From: JAIBJN01 sp963847985
GTDB lineage: Bacteria; Actinomycetota; Thermoleophilia; Gaiellales; Gaiellaceae
Direction of reading: 5' to 3'
DNA: 64,000 bases
Assembly: GCA_963847985.1 (NCBI GenBank)
Contig: CAWKBS010000002.1
Span: 1 to 64,000 of the forward strand
Part shown: in pieces, positions 37,961-46,026 of the stretch
Numbering within the stretch: the first letter of the stretch is position 1
Layout of the letters: each line of letters opens with the position of its first letter
Notes under the pieces: model-generated
Database searches by the model: none
What the model was told of the DNA's origin: nothing
The model's input: the letters and a program-made list of their open reading frames with translations, nothing else
Position numbers and translations under genes: made by a program

Positions 37961-38127
37961 TAGAGCTCCTAACGCGGCAAGGGGCCTGCCGCCTGGCCGC
38001 GCTGGGCAGCCCGAGGCGGTGTCCTCAGTCGCGCCCATACCTCGCCAGGTATGAACGCTCCCTGCGTCCGTGCCTCGAACAGCCCAGCGCGCCCAGTCAA
38101 CGGGCCATCACCGCGTTAGGAACTCTA
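37961..38127 (-). ncRNA. Structured RNA candidate, copy B (same family as 34112-34276)
   Basis: A 167-nt element. P1: 37961-37977 with 38111-38127 (16 of 17 Watson-Crick, the other G.U on the minus strand). P2: 37995-38007 with 38082-38093 (12 pairs, one bulged base). P3: 38012-38017 with 38072-38077. P4: 38036-38042 with 38047-38053. The blocks 38021-38035 and 38056-38069 are identical to those of copy A, while P1 and P4 have different sequences that still pair: at least four compensatory changes in the 7-bp P4. It ends 10 nt before the ATG of the acyl-CoA dehydrogenase. No T-run, no start codon or protein frame of interest. Family not recognised. Confidence 0.6.
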
Positions 38128-38137
38128 GGATCCCCTG

Positions 38138-39304
38138 ATGATCCCGACCGTCCCCGAGCTGCCCGCGGACGTCCGCGAGCTGAAGGCGCGCGTCGCGGCG
38201 TTCCTCGAGGCCGAGGTCTACCCGCTCGAGCAGCGCGTCGCGGAGGCCGGTCACATCGACCCGGAGTGGGCGCACGAGCTCCGCCGCAAGTCCTGGGCGG
38301 AGGGCTTCGGCATGCTGAACATGCCCGAGGAGGCCGGCGGGCGCGGGCTTTCGATGCTGGCGCAGGTGGCGCTGGAGGAGGAGTCGGGCAAGGCCACGAA
38401 CGGCCTCGGCTTCGCCGTCGTCGACCGCGGTCCGGCCGAGCTCTGGGACATCGCGACGCCGGCGCAGCGCGAGCAGTTCGTCGGGCCGGTCCTGCGCGGT
38501 GAGTACCGGGAGGCCTGGGCGGTGACCGAGCCGGGCGCCGGCTCGGACGTCAACGCCCTCGAGGCGACGGCCGAGCGGGACGAGGACGAGTGGGTCCTGA
38601 ACGGCGAGAAGTGGTTCGTGACGAGCGAAGGCGACCCGGGCTTCTACCTGGTCCTCGCCGTGGCCGAGGGCGAGCAGGTGCTGTTCATCGTCGAGCCGTG
38701 GCGGCCCGGCCTGGAGATCACGAAGACGCCCGGCTTCCTGCACGACCCGTACCTCGACCACCACCCCGAGATCGTGCTCACGAACGTCCGCGTGCCCGAG
38801 GAGAACCGGATCCCGGAGGGCGGCGGTGACGGCGCGCGGGAGTGGTTCCTCGTCGAGCGGCTCTTCATCGCGGCGCGCTGCTGCGGCGCCGCGACGCGGT
38901 CGCTCGAGCTGGCGCGCGACTTCGCGCTGGAGCGCGAGGCCTTCGGGACGAAGATCGCCGAGCACCAGGGCGTCTCCTTCCAGCTCGCCGACTCGCTGAC
39001 CGAGCTCCTGGCCGCGCGGCTCCTCACCTACCACGCCGCCCAGGCGTTCGACTCGGAGCCCGACCGCCGCGTCGTCCACGGCAAGGTCGCGATGGCGAAG
39101 CTGTACGCCTCCGAGGCCGCCGGCCGCATCGTCGACCGCGCCCTCCAGGTGCTCGGCGGCCGCGGCTACATGCTGGAGAGCCCGGTCGCGCGCTTCTACC
39201 GCGAGGTCCGGGTCGACCGCATCTGGGAGGGCACGAGCGAGATCCAGCGCCTCATCGTCTCCCGCGGCCTCTTGAAGCGCGGCGTCGAGACGTACCTCCG
39301 CTAA
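38138..39304 (+). CDS. Acyl-CoA dehydrogenase
   Basis: A 388-residue FAD enzyme introducing an alpha,beta double bond in an acyl-CoA. Visible: AWAVTEPGAGSD (FAD/substrate loop), GEKWFVTSEGD, the late RFYREVRVDRIWEGTSEIQ with the usual catalytic glutamate in WEGT, and the dimer-contact ALQVLGGRGYM. The ATG is at 38138, with AGGATCCCCTG upstream as a weak site. Structured element B precedes it. Electron acceptor genes (ETF) are not in the window. Chain-length preference cannot be told. Confidence 0.9.
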   Translation: MIPTVPELPADVRELKARVAAFLEAEVYPLEQRVAEAGHIDPEWAHELRRKSWAEGFGMLNMPEEAGGRGLSMLAQVALEEESGKATNGLGFAVVDRGPAELWDIATPAQREQFVGPVLRGEYREAWAVTEPGAGSDVNALEATAERDEDEWVLNGEKWFVTSEGDPGFYLVLAVAEGEQVLFIVEPWRPGLEITKTPGFLHDPYLDHHPEIVLTNVRVPEENRIPEGGGDGAREWFLVERLFIAARCCGAATRSLELARDFALEREAFGTKIAEHQGVSFQLADSLTELLAARLLTYHAAQAFDSEPDRRVVHGKVAMAKLYASEAAGRIVDRALQVLGGRGYMLESPVARFYREVRVDRIWEGTSEIQRLIVSRGLLKRGVETYLR

Positions 39305-39369
39305 GCGCGGCCGACTCGGCGCGGCGCAGTTTCCCAGTGCATTCCGGCTTGTGTCGTTAGGATCGATGG

Positions 39370-40122
39370 GTGGCGGGCGACGAACGTCGCAGCACGTTCT
39401 CGGCTGCCGTCCTGTTCGTCGGCGCGGCAGCCGGACTGACCATCCTGGTATCCCTGATCGGCACACTGGTGAGCTGGGCGCGGTTCTACGCCCTCGACCT
39501 CCCCAGCCACGCGGCCAGCGCGACTCTCGCTCAATCGACCCTCCTCCTCAGAGGCGCGAATGCGCTGGCGGGGCCCATCGCCGCGGGTCTGGCCGCGGCC
39601 GGCCTCAGCCTTCTTCTCCGCTGGCTGGTGTCGGCACCCCGACGGCGCGGTGTCACAGCAGCTGCGACCGTCTTCGTGCTGCTGTTGGCCGTGGCTGCGA
39701 CGGCCGTCCTTGCCCCCTGGAACATCGCCGTCTACGTCGCCCTCACCTGCGTTCTTGTGGCAGCAAGTCTCACGCCTTGGATTCAGAAGCTTCGTCCGCC
39801 GGTTGGCGCCTACGTGACCTTCTGCTCGGTGGTCGGGATCGGAGTCCTCTTCCTGATCTGGGGCGCTCTGCGACCGCCCACCTATCTCGAGCGGGCTGAA
39901 GTGACGTTCTCGAACGGCTCGCAGCCCCTCCATGGCTTCTGGATCGCCGACAGCTCCACCACTGTCTACATCGCTCCACGGATGGGCGGGGCGGACGGGC
40001 CGTGTCAGGTCACGGGCGAGATCCTTGCCTTCCCTCGAGAGGATGTCCTCAGCATTCGCTTTGAGTCTGCGGTCCCGGTCTGGCCCCGCGACCGAACGCC
40101 CATCCCTGATGCGTGTCGGTGA
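39370..40122 (+). CDS. Hypothetical membrane protein with a C-terminal soluble domain
   Basis: A 250-residue protein I do not recognise. It shows about five hydrophobic segments (roughly residues 10-32, 58-85, 95-113, 117-133 and 145-165), then a soluble region of about 80 residues with one cysteine (GPCQVTGE) that would lie outside if the first end is inside. Base use looks slightly less GC-rich than its neighbours and less codon-biased, which could mean recent acquisition. The start is GTG 39370. It stands alone between a plus-strand acyl-CoA dehydrogenase and a convergent SDR. Confidence 0.6.
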   Translation: MAGDERRSTFSAAVLFVGAAAGLTILVSLIGTLVSWARFYALDLPSHAASATLAQSTLLLRGANALAGPIAAGLAAAGLSLLLRWLVSAPRRRGVTAAATVFVLLLAVAATAVLAPWNIAVYVALTCVLVAASLTPWIQKLRPPVGAYVTFCSVVGIGVLFLIWGALRPPTYLERAEVTFSNGSQPLHGFWIADSSTTVYIAPRMGGADGPCQVTGEILAFPREDVLSIRFESAVPVWPRDRTPIPDACR

Positions 40123-40133
40123 GCCGCGTCGGC

Positions 40134-40929
40134 TCAATCGCGCGGCGGGAGCGCCGGCAGGTAGCTCTCCTGCTCGAGCCAGTGGCCGCCGTCGATGGTG
40201 AGCGTCTCGCCGGTGATGTAGCCCGCGTACGGCGAGCAGAGCGCCGCCGCCCAGACGGCGACCTCGTGCGGCGTCGCCAGGCGGCCGAGGGGCACCGTCG
40301 ACGCGACCCGCTCCCGGTCTTCCTCGGTCGGCCAGAGCGCTGGCGCCGGCGCCCTCCGTGTCGGTCGGGCCCGGGCAGATGCAGTTCGCGCGGATGCCGT
40401 GGGGCGCCCACTCGACGGCGAGCGTCCGGGTCATCGCCACGAGCCCGGCCTTCGCCGCGGCCGAGTGCACCGTCCCCGGGCCGCCGGTCCAGGCATAGCT
40501 CGCGATCACGCTGAGGATCGCACCGCCTTCACCCTGCTCGATCATCTGCTTCCCCGCGGCGCGCGAGCAGAGGAAGCCGCCGTCGAGGACGATGGAGACG
40601 ACCGCCCGCCAGCCGTTCGGCGAGAGGTCCTCCGCCTTGACGACGAAGTTGCCCGCGGCGTTGTTGACGAGGACGTCCACGCGACCGTACTCCTCCACGG
40701 TCGCAGCGAAGAGCGCGTCGACGGCCTCCGGGTCGCGAACGTCCGTCGGCACGGCGAGACCGCGGCCTGCCAGCAGCGCGACGGTCTCCTCCAGCGGCTC
40801 GGGCCGTCGCCCGGCCACCGCCACGGAGGCGCCGAGGCGGCCCAGCTCGAGCGCGAACGCCCGGCCCAGGCCGCTGCCGCCGCCGGTGACGACCGCCACC
40901 TTGCCCTCGAATGTGCCCTCGGCGAGCAT
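40134..40929 (-). CDS. SDR family oxidoreductase, 2,4-dienoyl-CoA reductase-like, frameshift near 40340
   Basis: An SDR of about 264 residues. Seen: TGGGSGLGRA cofactor motif, NNAAGNF, and SYAWTGGPGTVHSAAAKAG, where Ser-x3-Lys without the usual Tyr is characteristic of dienoyl-CoA reductases. After CPGPTDTEGAG the frame shifts by one base. The continuation ALWPTEEDRERV...GYITGETLTIDGGHW ends at TGA 40134-40136. The ATG is at 40929, 2 bp after the acyl-CoA synthetase stop. It is part of a minus operon with an acyl-CoA dehydrogenase, suggesting fatty-acid or branched-chain degradation. Confidence 0.82.
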
Positions 40930-40931
40930 GG

Positions 40932-42983
40932 TCAGCCGAGGACGATACGCGCGTCGAGCCCGAGCGCGCCGTCGGGCAGCGCGAGGAGCGGGTTGATCTC
41001 GATCTCCGCGATCTCCGGATGCTCGGCGGCCACGCGCGAGAGCACGGCCGCCGCGTGCGCCGCCGCGGGCACGTCCACCGCCGGCCGGCCCCGCGCGCCG
41101 TCCAGGAGCGGCGACACCCGCAGCGAGCGGAAGAGCGCCTCCGCCGCCGCCTCGGTGACCGGCGCGAGCGCGACCGCGACGTCCTTGACGATCTCCGCGT
41201 AGAGGCCGCCCGCGCCGACGAGCAGGATCGGCCCGAAGCGCGGGTCGCGCTTGGCGCCGACGATCAGCTCGAGGCCGCGGGAGAGCGGCGCCATCGCCTC
41301 GACCGAATACCACGGCGGCTCCAGCGCGGCCTCCATCCGCGCCAGCGCCTCGGCCAGCTCCCCGGCATCGCGGAGCCCGACCGCGACGCCGCCCGAGTCC
41401 GACTTGTGCAGCTCGCCGAGCGCCTTCAGGACGACCGGGTAGCCGACTTCCTCGCCGGCGACGAGCGCATCCTGGGCGCCGGCGACCTTGCGCGCCTCGG
41501 CGAAGGGGACGCCTGCCGCAGCCAGGACTGCCCGCGCCTCGAAGTAGCCGGGCTCGCCTTCGACGGGCGCGGCCGGCTCGGGCAAGCCCGGGATGCCAAT
41601 GAGCGCCTCCGGGGTCCGGCGCGCGAGACGCGAGGCGACGCCGACCGCCGCCTCGACCTCCCGGTAGACGGGCACGCCGTTCGCGCGAAGCGTTTCCGCC
41701 GGCCCCGACTTCCAGTACATCGTGTGCGCAAGGAAGGGCACGCCGGTCTCCTCGGCCGCCGCGGCCATCCCTTCGGCCGAGGCACTCTCCTTCTCCTCGA
41801 AGGCGTCCGAGTACTGCGAGTAGCCGCCGAAGTAGCCGGTCAGGATCACCGTGTCCACCTCGCCGGAGCGCAGCAGCGACCGGATCACGCGCTCGAAGCT
41901 CGTGATGTCCTGCTCGCCTCCGCCCGCGAAGTCCACCGGATTGACCAGCGTGGCCGTGTCGGGAAGGGCTTTGGCCAGCTCCGCCTGCGTCGCGCCGGAG
42001 AGCTCCGGGAGCTCCAGGCCCTTGGCGATGACCAGGTCGGAGGCCACCACCGTGTGGCCGCCGCCGTCCGCCGCCAGCGCAACCCGCCGCCCCTGCGGAC
42101 GGCGGTGTGAGAGAAGGCCCATGGCGACGTCCACGACCTCCTTCGGCGAGGCGACCAGCTCGATCCCGGCACCCAGGCAGGCCGCCTCGATCGAGGCGAG
42201 GTCACTGGCCAGCGCGCCTGTGTGCGAGCGCGCCGCGCGCGCGCTCGCCTCGGTGGCGCCGCCGGCGAGCAGGACGACGGGCGTCCCCGCGTCGACGGCG
42301 GCCTTCCCGGCCCGGGCGAACTCGCGCCCGTCGCGGAAGTCCTCCAGGTAGACGGCGATCAGACGGGTCGGCTCGTGAGCCGCGTAGGACTCGACCAGCT
42401 CGGCAGCCTGCACGTCCGCCTGGTTCCCGAGCGAGACGAAACGCGAGAAGCCCAGCCCGAACTCCGCGCCGACCATGCCGATCTCGAGCGCGAGGTTGCC
42501 GCTCTGCGAGATGAGCCCGATCGAGCCGGACTCCAGCTCCTCGGAGCAGAGCTCGAGCTGGGCGCCCGAGTCGTGGACGCCGAGGCAGTTCGGGCCGATG
42601 AGAACGGCGCCTGCGGCCCGGACGCGCTCGACGATCGCCCGCTCGCGTGCCGCGCCCTCCTCGCCCATCTCGCCGAGGCCGGCACTGATCAGGACGATGC
42701 CCTTCGCGCCGGCGTCGAGCGAGGCGTCGACCGCCTCCTCCACGCCGGCGGCGGGCACGGTGATGACGACGAGCTCGGGCGGCTCCGGCAGCTCGGCCAG
42801 CGACGGGTACGCCGGCCGGCCGAAGATCTCTCCGCCCTTGCGGTTGACAAGGTAGACCGACCGGCGGCCGTCGCCCTTCACCGCGCCGCGGGCGAGCCAG
42901 AAACCCCACTTGCCGGGGACCGCGGAGGCGCCGAGCACCGCGACCGACCGAGGGTCGAAGAGGGCCGAGAGGTCGCGGCTCAC
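40932..42983 (-). CDS. Acyl-CoA synthetase (ADP-forming), fused alpha-beta type
   Basis: A 683-residue protein interconverting an acid, CoA and ATP with acyl-CoA, ADP and phosphate. Domain order: CoA-binding Rossmann domain (SVAVLGASAVPGKWG at residues 12-26), a succinyl-CoA-ligase-like domain (VLIGPNCLGV, GLISQSGNLALEIG), a second ligase domain with DGGGHTVVASD carrying a possible phospho-histidine, and a C-terminal ATP-grasp domain (PVVLKALGELHKSDSGGV, IEINPLLALPDG). The GTG at 42983 overlaps the acyl-CoA dehydrogenase stop. It is the middle of the operon acyl-CoA dehydrogenase - synthetase - SDR. Confidence 0.87.
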   Translation of the reverse strand: MSRDLSALFDPRSVAVLGASAVPGKWGFWLARGAVKGDGRRSVYLVNRKGGEIFGRPAYPSLAELPEPPELVVITVPAAGVEEAVDASLDAGAKGIVLISAGLGEMGEEGAARERAIVERVRAAGAVLIGPNCLGVHDSGAQLELCSEELESGSIGLISQSGNLALEIGMVGAEFGLGFSRFVSLGNQADVQAAELVESYAAHEPTRLIAVYLEDFRDGREFARAGKAAVDAGTPVVLLAGGATEASARAARSHTGALASDLASIEAACLGAGIELVASPKEVVDVAMGLLSHRRPQGRRVALAADGGGHTVVASDLVIAKGLELPELSGATQAELAKALPDTATLVNPVDFAGGGEQDITSFERVIRSLLRSGEVDTVILTGYFGGYSQYSDAFEEKESASAEGMAAAAEETGVPFLAHTMYWKSGPAETLRANGVPVYREVEAAVGVASRLARRTPEALIGIPGLPEPAAPVEGEPGYFEARAVLAAAGVPFAEARKVAGAQDALVAGEEVGYPVVLKALGELHKSDSGGVAVGLRDAGELAEALARMEAALEPPWYSVEAMAPLSRGLELIVGAKRDPRFGPILLVGAGGLYAEIVKDVAVALAPVTEAAAEALFRSLRVSPLLDGARGRPAVDVPAAAHAAAVLSRVAAEHPEIAEIEINPLLALPDGALGLDARIVLG

Positions 42984-44143
42984 TTCAACAGGTTCCTGGA
43001 GATGATCAGGCGCTGGATGTCGGACGTGCCCTCCTCGATCTCCTCGAGCTTGGCGTCCCGCATCCACTTCTCGACGGGGTACTCGCGCGAGTAGCCCCAG
43101 CCGCCCAGCGTCTGCACGGCGGCCCAGGTGCACCACATGGCCGTCTCCGAGGCGAAGAGCTTCGCCATCGCCGCCTCCATGGGCACGCTCTCGCCCGCAT
43201 CGATCTTGCGGGCGGCGCGGTGGACGAGCAGGCGCGCTGCGTCGACCCGGGTGGCCATGTCCGCGAGGCGGAAGGCGACCGCCTGGTGCTCGGCGATCGG
43301 CTTCCCGAACTGCTCCCGCGACTTCGAGTACTCGACCGAGTACTCGAGCGCGGCGCGGGCAATGCCGGTCGCCGACGCGCCCAGCGTGATGCGGGAGCGG
43401 TCGAAGGTGCGCATGAGCCCGTAGAAACCCTGGCCTTCGTGGCCCAGGCGCCGGTCCTCGGGCACCTCGGCGTCCTCCAGGAACATCTCCGTGTTCACGA
43501 TCGCGCGCTGCCCCATCTTCCGCATCGGCTCGCCGAAGGTGACGCCTGGGTCGCCCTTCTCGACCACGAACGCGGTGATGCCGCGGGAGCGCGAGCCGGG
43601 CTCGACGGTGGCGAAGACGACGTAGTAGTCGGCGAGGCCGCCGTTCGAGATCCAGGTCTTCTGGCCCCGCAGGGTGTAGCCGGAACCCGTGCGCGTCGCC
43701 GTGGTCGCGATCGAGGCCGCGTCGGAGCCCGCGCCGGGCTCGGTGGTGGCGAGCGCCGTCAGCGGCGGCCGGTCGCCGGCGATCGGCTCGAGCCAGCGCC
43801 GCTGCTGCTCCTCGCTCCCCAGCTCGACGATCGGCTCGGCGAAGAAGCCGCCGGACGTGATGAGATTGCCGATCCCGGCGCAGCCGCGGCAGAGCTCCTC
43901 CTGCACGACGACGCCGGTGACGCAGTCCGTGAGCCCGCCGCCCCCGACCTCCTCGGGCAGCATGAACGACGTGAGGCCGAGCGCGGCCGCCTTGTACCAG
44001 ACCTCCCAGGGCATGGCGGTGTCCGCCTCGTCCACCTCGGCAGCGATCGGCCGGATCTCACGGTCGGCGAACTCCCGGCAGACGTCCCTGATCTCGCGCT
44101 GCTCGGGGGTCAGCCCGAAGGGCTCGGAGGCCGTCTCGCTCAC
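42980..44143 (-). CDS. Acyl-CoA dehydrogenase
   Basis: A 387-residue FAD enzyme. Motifs: TALATTEPGAGSDAASI, GQKTWISNGGLADYYVV, QAVAFRLADMATRVDAARLL, TLGGWGYSREYPVEKWMRD and EEIEEGTSDIQ with the catalytic glutamate. I chose GTG 44143 (GAGGA about 7 nt upstream), giving the family length; a GTG at 44182 would add 13 unconserved residues. It is the first gene of the operon continuing with the ADP-forming synthetase and the SDR. Its start region is divergent from the flavoprotein gene at 44213. Confidence 0.9.
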   Translation of the reverse strand: MSETASEPFGLTPEQREIRDVCREFADREIRPIAAEVDEADTAMPWEVWYKAAALGLTSFMLPEEVGGGGLTDCVTGVVVQEELCRGCAGIGNLITSGGFFAEPIVELGSEEQQRRWLEPIAGDRPPLTALATTEPGAGSDAASIATTATRTGSGYTLRGQKTWISNGGLADYYVVFATVEPGSRSRGITAFVVEKGDPGVTFGEPMRKMGQRAIVNTEMFLEDAEVPEDRRLGHEGQGFYGLMRTFDRSRITLGASATGIARAALEYSVEYSKSREQFGKPIAEHQAVAFRLADMATRVDAARLLVHRAARKIDAGESVPMEAAMAKLFASETAMWCTWAAVQTLGGWGYSREYPVEKWMRDAKLEEIEEGTSDIQRLIISRNLLK

Positions 44144-44212
44144 CGCCGAATCCTCGCAGATCGTCCCTCCGCCCGGCCTCACTCAGCCGCATGAAGCGGT
44201 AGCCTCACGCGG

Positions 44213-45316
44213 ATGGTGCCGGAGTCGGCCGCGGTCGTGATCGTGGGTGGAGGCGCCATGGGCGCGAGCGCCGCGTACCACCTTGCCAAGCAGGGCGTCA
44301 AGGATGTCGTCCTCCTCGAGCGCGAGACCCTCGGCAGCGGCTCGACGAGCAAGTCCGCGGGAGGCATCCGCGCCCAGTTCGCGGACGAGCTGAACGTGCG
44401 GATCGCGCTGCGCTCCATGGCCGAGTTCCAGGCGCTCGACCGCGTGAGCGGGATCGACTACAAACGCCACGGCTACCTCTTCCTCCTGACGAACGAGGTG
44501 GACGTCGAGACCTTCCGGACAGCGCTCGCCGTTCAGCAGAACCTGGGCGTCCCGTCGCAGCTCATCTCGCCCGCCGACGTGACTTCCCTGATTCCGGCGC
44601 TGGAGACCTCCGATCTCATCGCGGCCGCGTACTGCCCGCTCGACGGCCACGCCTCGCCGGAATCCGTCGTCCAGGCGTATGCGGGCGCGGCGGCGGCGCA
44701 GGGCGTCCAGATCGTCCAAGGGACGTCGCTCGACCGCATCGCCGTGCTCGGAGACAAGATCGTCAGCGTCGAGACCTCGGCCGGCCGCATCCGCACGGAC
44801 ACGGTCATCTGCGCCGCGGGCGTCTGGTCGCGCGACGTGGGCAATCTCGCCGGGCTCGACATCCCCGTGCGCGGCGAGGCCCGCTGGATGCACTTCACGC
44901 CCGAGGACGGAGGGCTGCCCGAGGAGCTGCCGCTCACCGTCGATTTCGCCACCGGCTTCTACTTCCACCGCGAAGGCGAGGGCCTCGTCTTCGGCGGCCG
45001 CGAGCCGACCATCGAAGGCGTGGCGAGCCACGGGACGCGCCGTCTACCCGTGCTCGCCGAGCTGCCGATCCAGTCGTCCTGGTGGGGCTTCTACGAGATG
45101 AGCCCCGACCACAACGCCATCGTCGGCGAGGTGGCCCAGCCGCGGCGCTTCCTCTACGCGACCGGGTTCTCGGGCCACGGCTTCCAGCAGGCGCCGGCGA
45201 TCGGGGAGCACCTGGCGGAGCTCGTCACCGGCGCGGAGCCGACGCTCGACCTCTCACCGCTCTCGCTCGACCGCTTCGAGCGGGGCGGCGAGCGCCACGA
45301 GCGCTTCGTGGTCTAG
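44213..45316 (+). CDS. FAD-dependent oxidoreductase, DAO family (sarcosine/glycine oxidase-like)
   Basis: A 367-residue flavoprotein. The dinucleotide-binding motif VVIVGGGAMGASAAYHLAKQG lies at residues 8-28. STSKSAGGIRAQF is typical of the sarcosine oxidase / dimethylglycine dehydrogenase group, and YATGFSGHGFQQAPAIGEHLAEL ends the FAD site. The cysteine that anchors FAD covalently in monomeric sarcosine oxidase is not seen at the corresponding GFSGHGF loop. The substrate is probably a secondary amine or N-methyl amino acid, which would fit the amine-catabolism genes elsewhere in the window. Followed 3 bp later by a histidine phosphatase. Confidence 0.86.
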   Translation: MVPESAAVVIVGGGAMGASAAYHLAKQGVKDVVLLERETLGSGSTSKSAGGIRAQFADELNVRIALRSMAEFQALDRVSGIDYKRHGYLFLLTNEVDVETFRTALAVQQNLGVPSQLISPADVTSLIPALETSDLIAAAYCPLDGHASPESVVQAYAGAAAAQGVQIVQGTSLDRIAVLGDKIVSVETSAGRIRTDTVICAAGVWSRDVGNLAGLDIPVRGEARWMHFTPEDGGLPEELPLTVDFATGFYFHREGEGLVFGGREPTIEGVASHGTRRLPVLAELPIQSSWWGFYEMSPDHNAIVGEVAQPRRFLYATGFSGHGFQQAPAIGEHLAELVTGAEPTLDLSPLSLDRFERGGERHERFVV

Positions 45317-45319
45317 AGC

Positions 45320-45916
45320 ATGCGGACCTTCGTGCTGGCGCGGCACGGCGAGTCGACGCTGAACCTCGAGCGGCGCGTGAACGGCGACCCGAGCGTGCCG
45401 GTGGCGCTGACGGAGCGCGGACGGGAGGAGGCCCGGGAGCTCGGGGAGCAGGTGGCGCAGTACCCGCTCGACGCCTGCGTGCACACGCGCTTCCCACGCA
45501 CGCTCGAGACAGCGGCGATCGCGCTCGAGGGCCGCGACGACGTGCCGCTCCTCGTCGAGCCGCTCCTGGACGACATCGACGTCGGCGACCTCGAGGGGGA
45601 GCCGCTCGAGACCTACCGCGCCTGGAAGCACGGTCACGTGCGCAGCGACGCTTTCCCCGGCGGCGAGAGCCTGGACGACGCCGCCCGCCGCTACGCCTCG
45701 GGGCTGCGCGGGCTGCTGGACTCGACCTGGCGGTCGGTGCTCGTCGTCTGCCACGAGATCCCCATCCGCTACGCGCTCAACGGCGCGGCGGGGTCGGACT
45801 CCCTCGACGGGCCGGCGCACGAGATCGCCAACGCCGTGCCCTACCTCTTCGACGAGGACGGCCTCGAGCGGGCCGTGCGCGGGATCGAGCGGCTCGCACG
45901 TGGTTCGAACCACTAA
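45320..45916 (+). CDS. Histidine phosphatase superfamily protein (phosphoglycerate-mutase-like)
   Basis: A 198-residue phosphatase/mutase. The phospho-acceptor motif LARHGES is at residues 6-12, the second arginine lies in HTRFPRTLETA, and the second histidine is in VVCHEIPIRY. The glutamate/aspartate proton donor is probably in DIDVGDLEG. The ATG follows the flavoprotein stop by 3 bp. The family acts on sugar phosphates, adenosylcobalamin or thiamine precursors; a TPP riboswitch follows directly downstream, but the link is positional only. Confidence 0.86.
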   Translation: MRTFVLARHGESTLNLERRVNGDPSVPVALTERGREEARELGEQVAQYPLDACVHTRFPRTLETAAIALEGRDDVPLLVEPLLDDIDVGDLEGEPLETYRAWKHGHVRSDAFPGGESLDDAARRYASGLRGLLDSTWRSVLVVCHEIPIRYALNGAAGSDSLDGPAHEIANAVPYLFDEDGLERAVRGIERLARGSNH

Positions 45917-45935
45917 GTAGAATCGCGCCGTAGAG

Positions 45936-46022
45936 ACCGGGGAGCCGCTTCCTAGCGGCTGAGAGGGGGCTGGCGAGCCCCGACCCGCCGAACCTGATCC
46001 GGGTAATGCCGGCGAAGGGAGG
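45936..46022 (+). promoter_or_regulatory. TPP riboswitch (THI element)
   Basis: All consensus pieces are in order: GGGGAGCC near 45939, CTGAGA at 45959-45964, a P3 hairpin (GGGGCT/AGCCCC), ACCTGAT at 45992-45998, GGTAATGCC at 46002-46010 and GAAGGGA at 46014-46020. The end of the aptamer merges with the Shine-Dalgarno sequence (GGGAGG, 46017-46022) of the permease gene, so thiamine pyrophosphate binding probably blocks translation. GCGCC at 45925-45929 can pair with GGCGC at 46021-46025. Class is certain. The mechanism is inferred. Confidence 0.95.
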
Positions 46023-46026
46023 CGCA

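Noticed and set aside
34112..38127. Reading the paired elements as a miniature transposon with terminal inverted repeats
   Set aside because: The terminal arms have different sequences in the two copies and only the pairing is kept, and no target-site duplication is visible.
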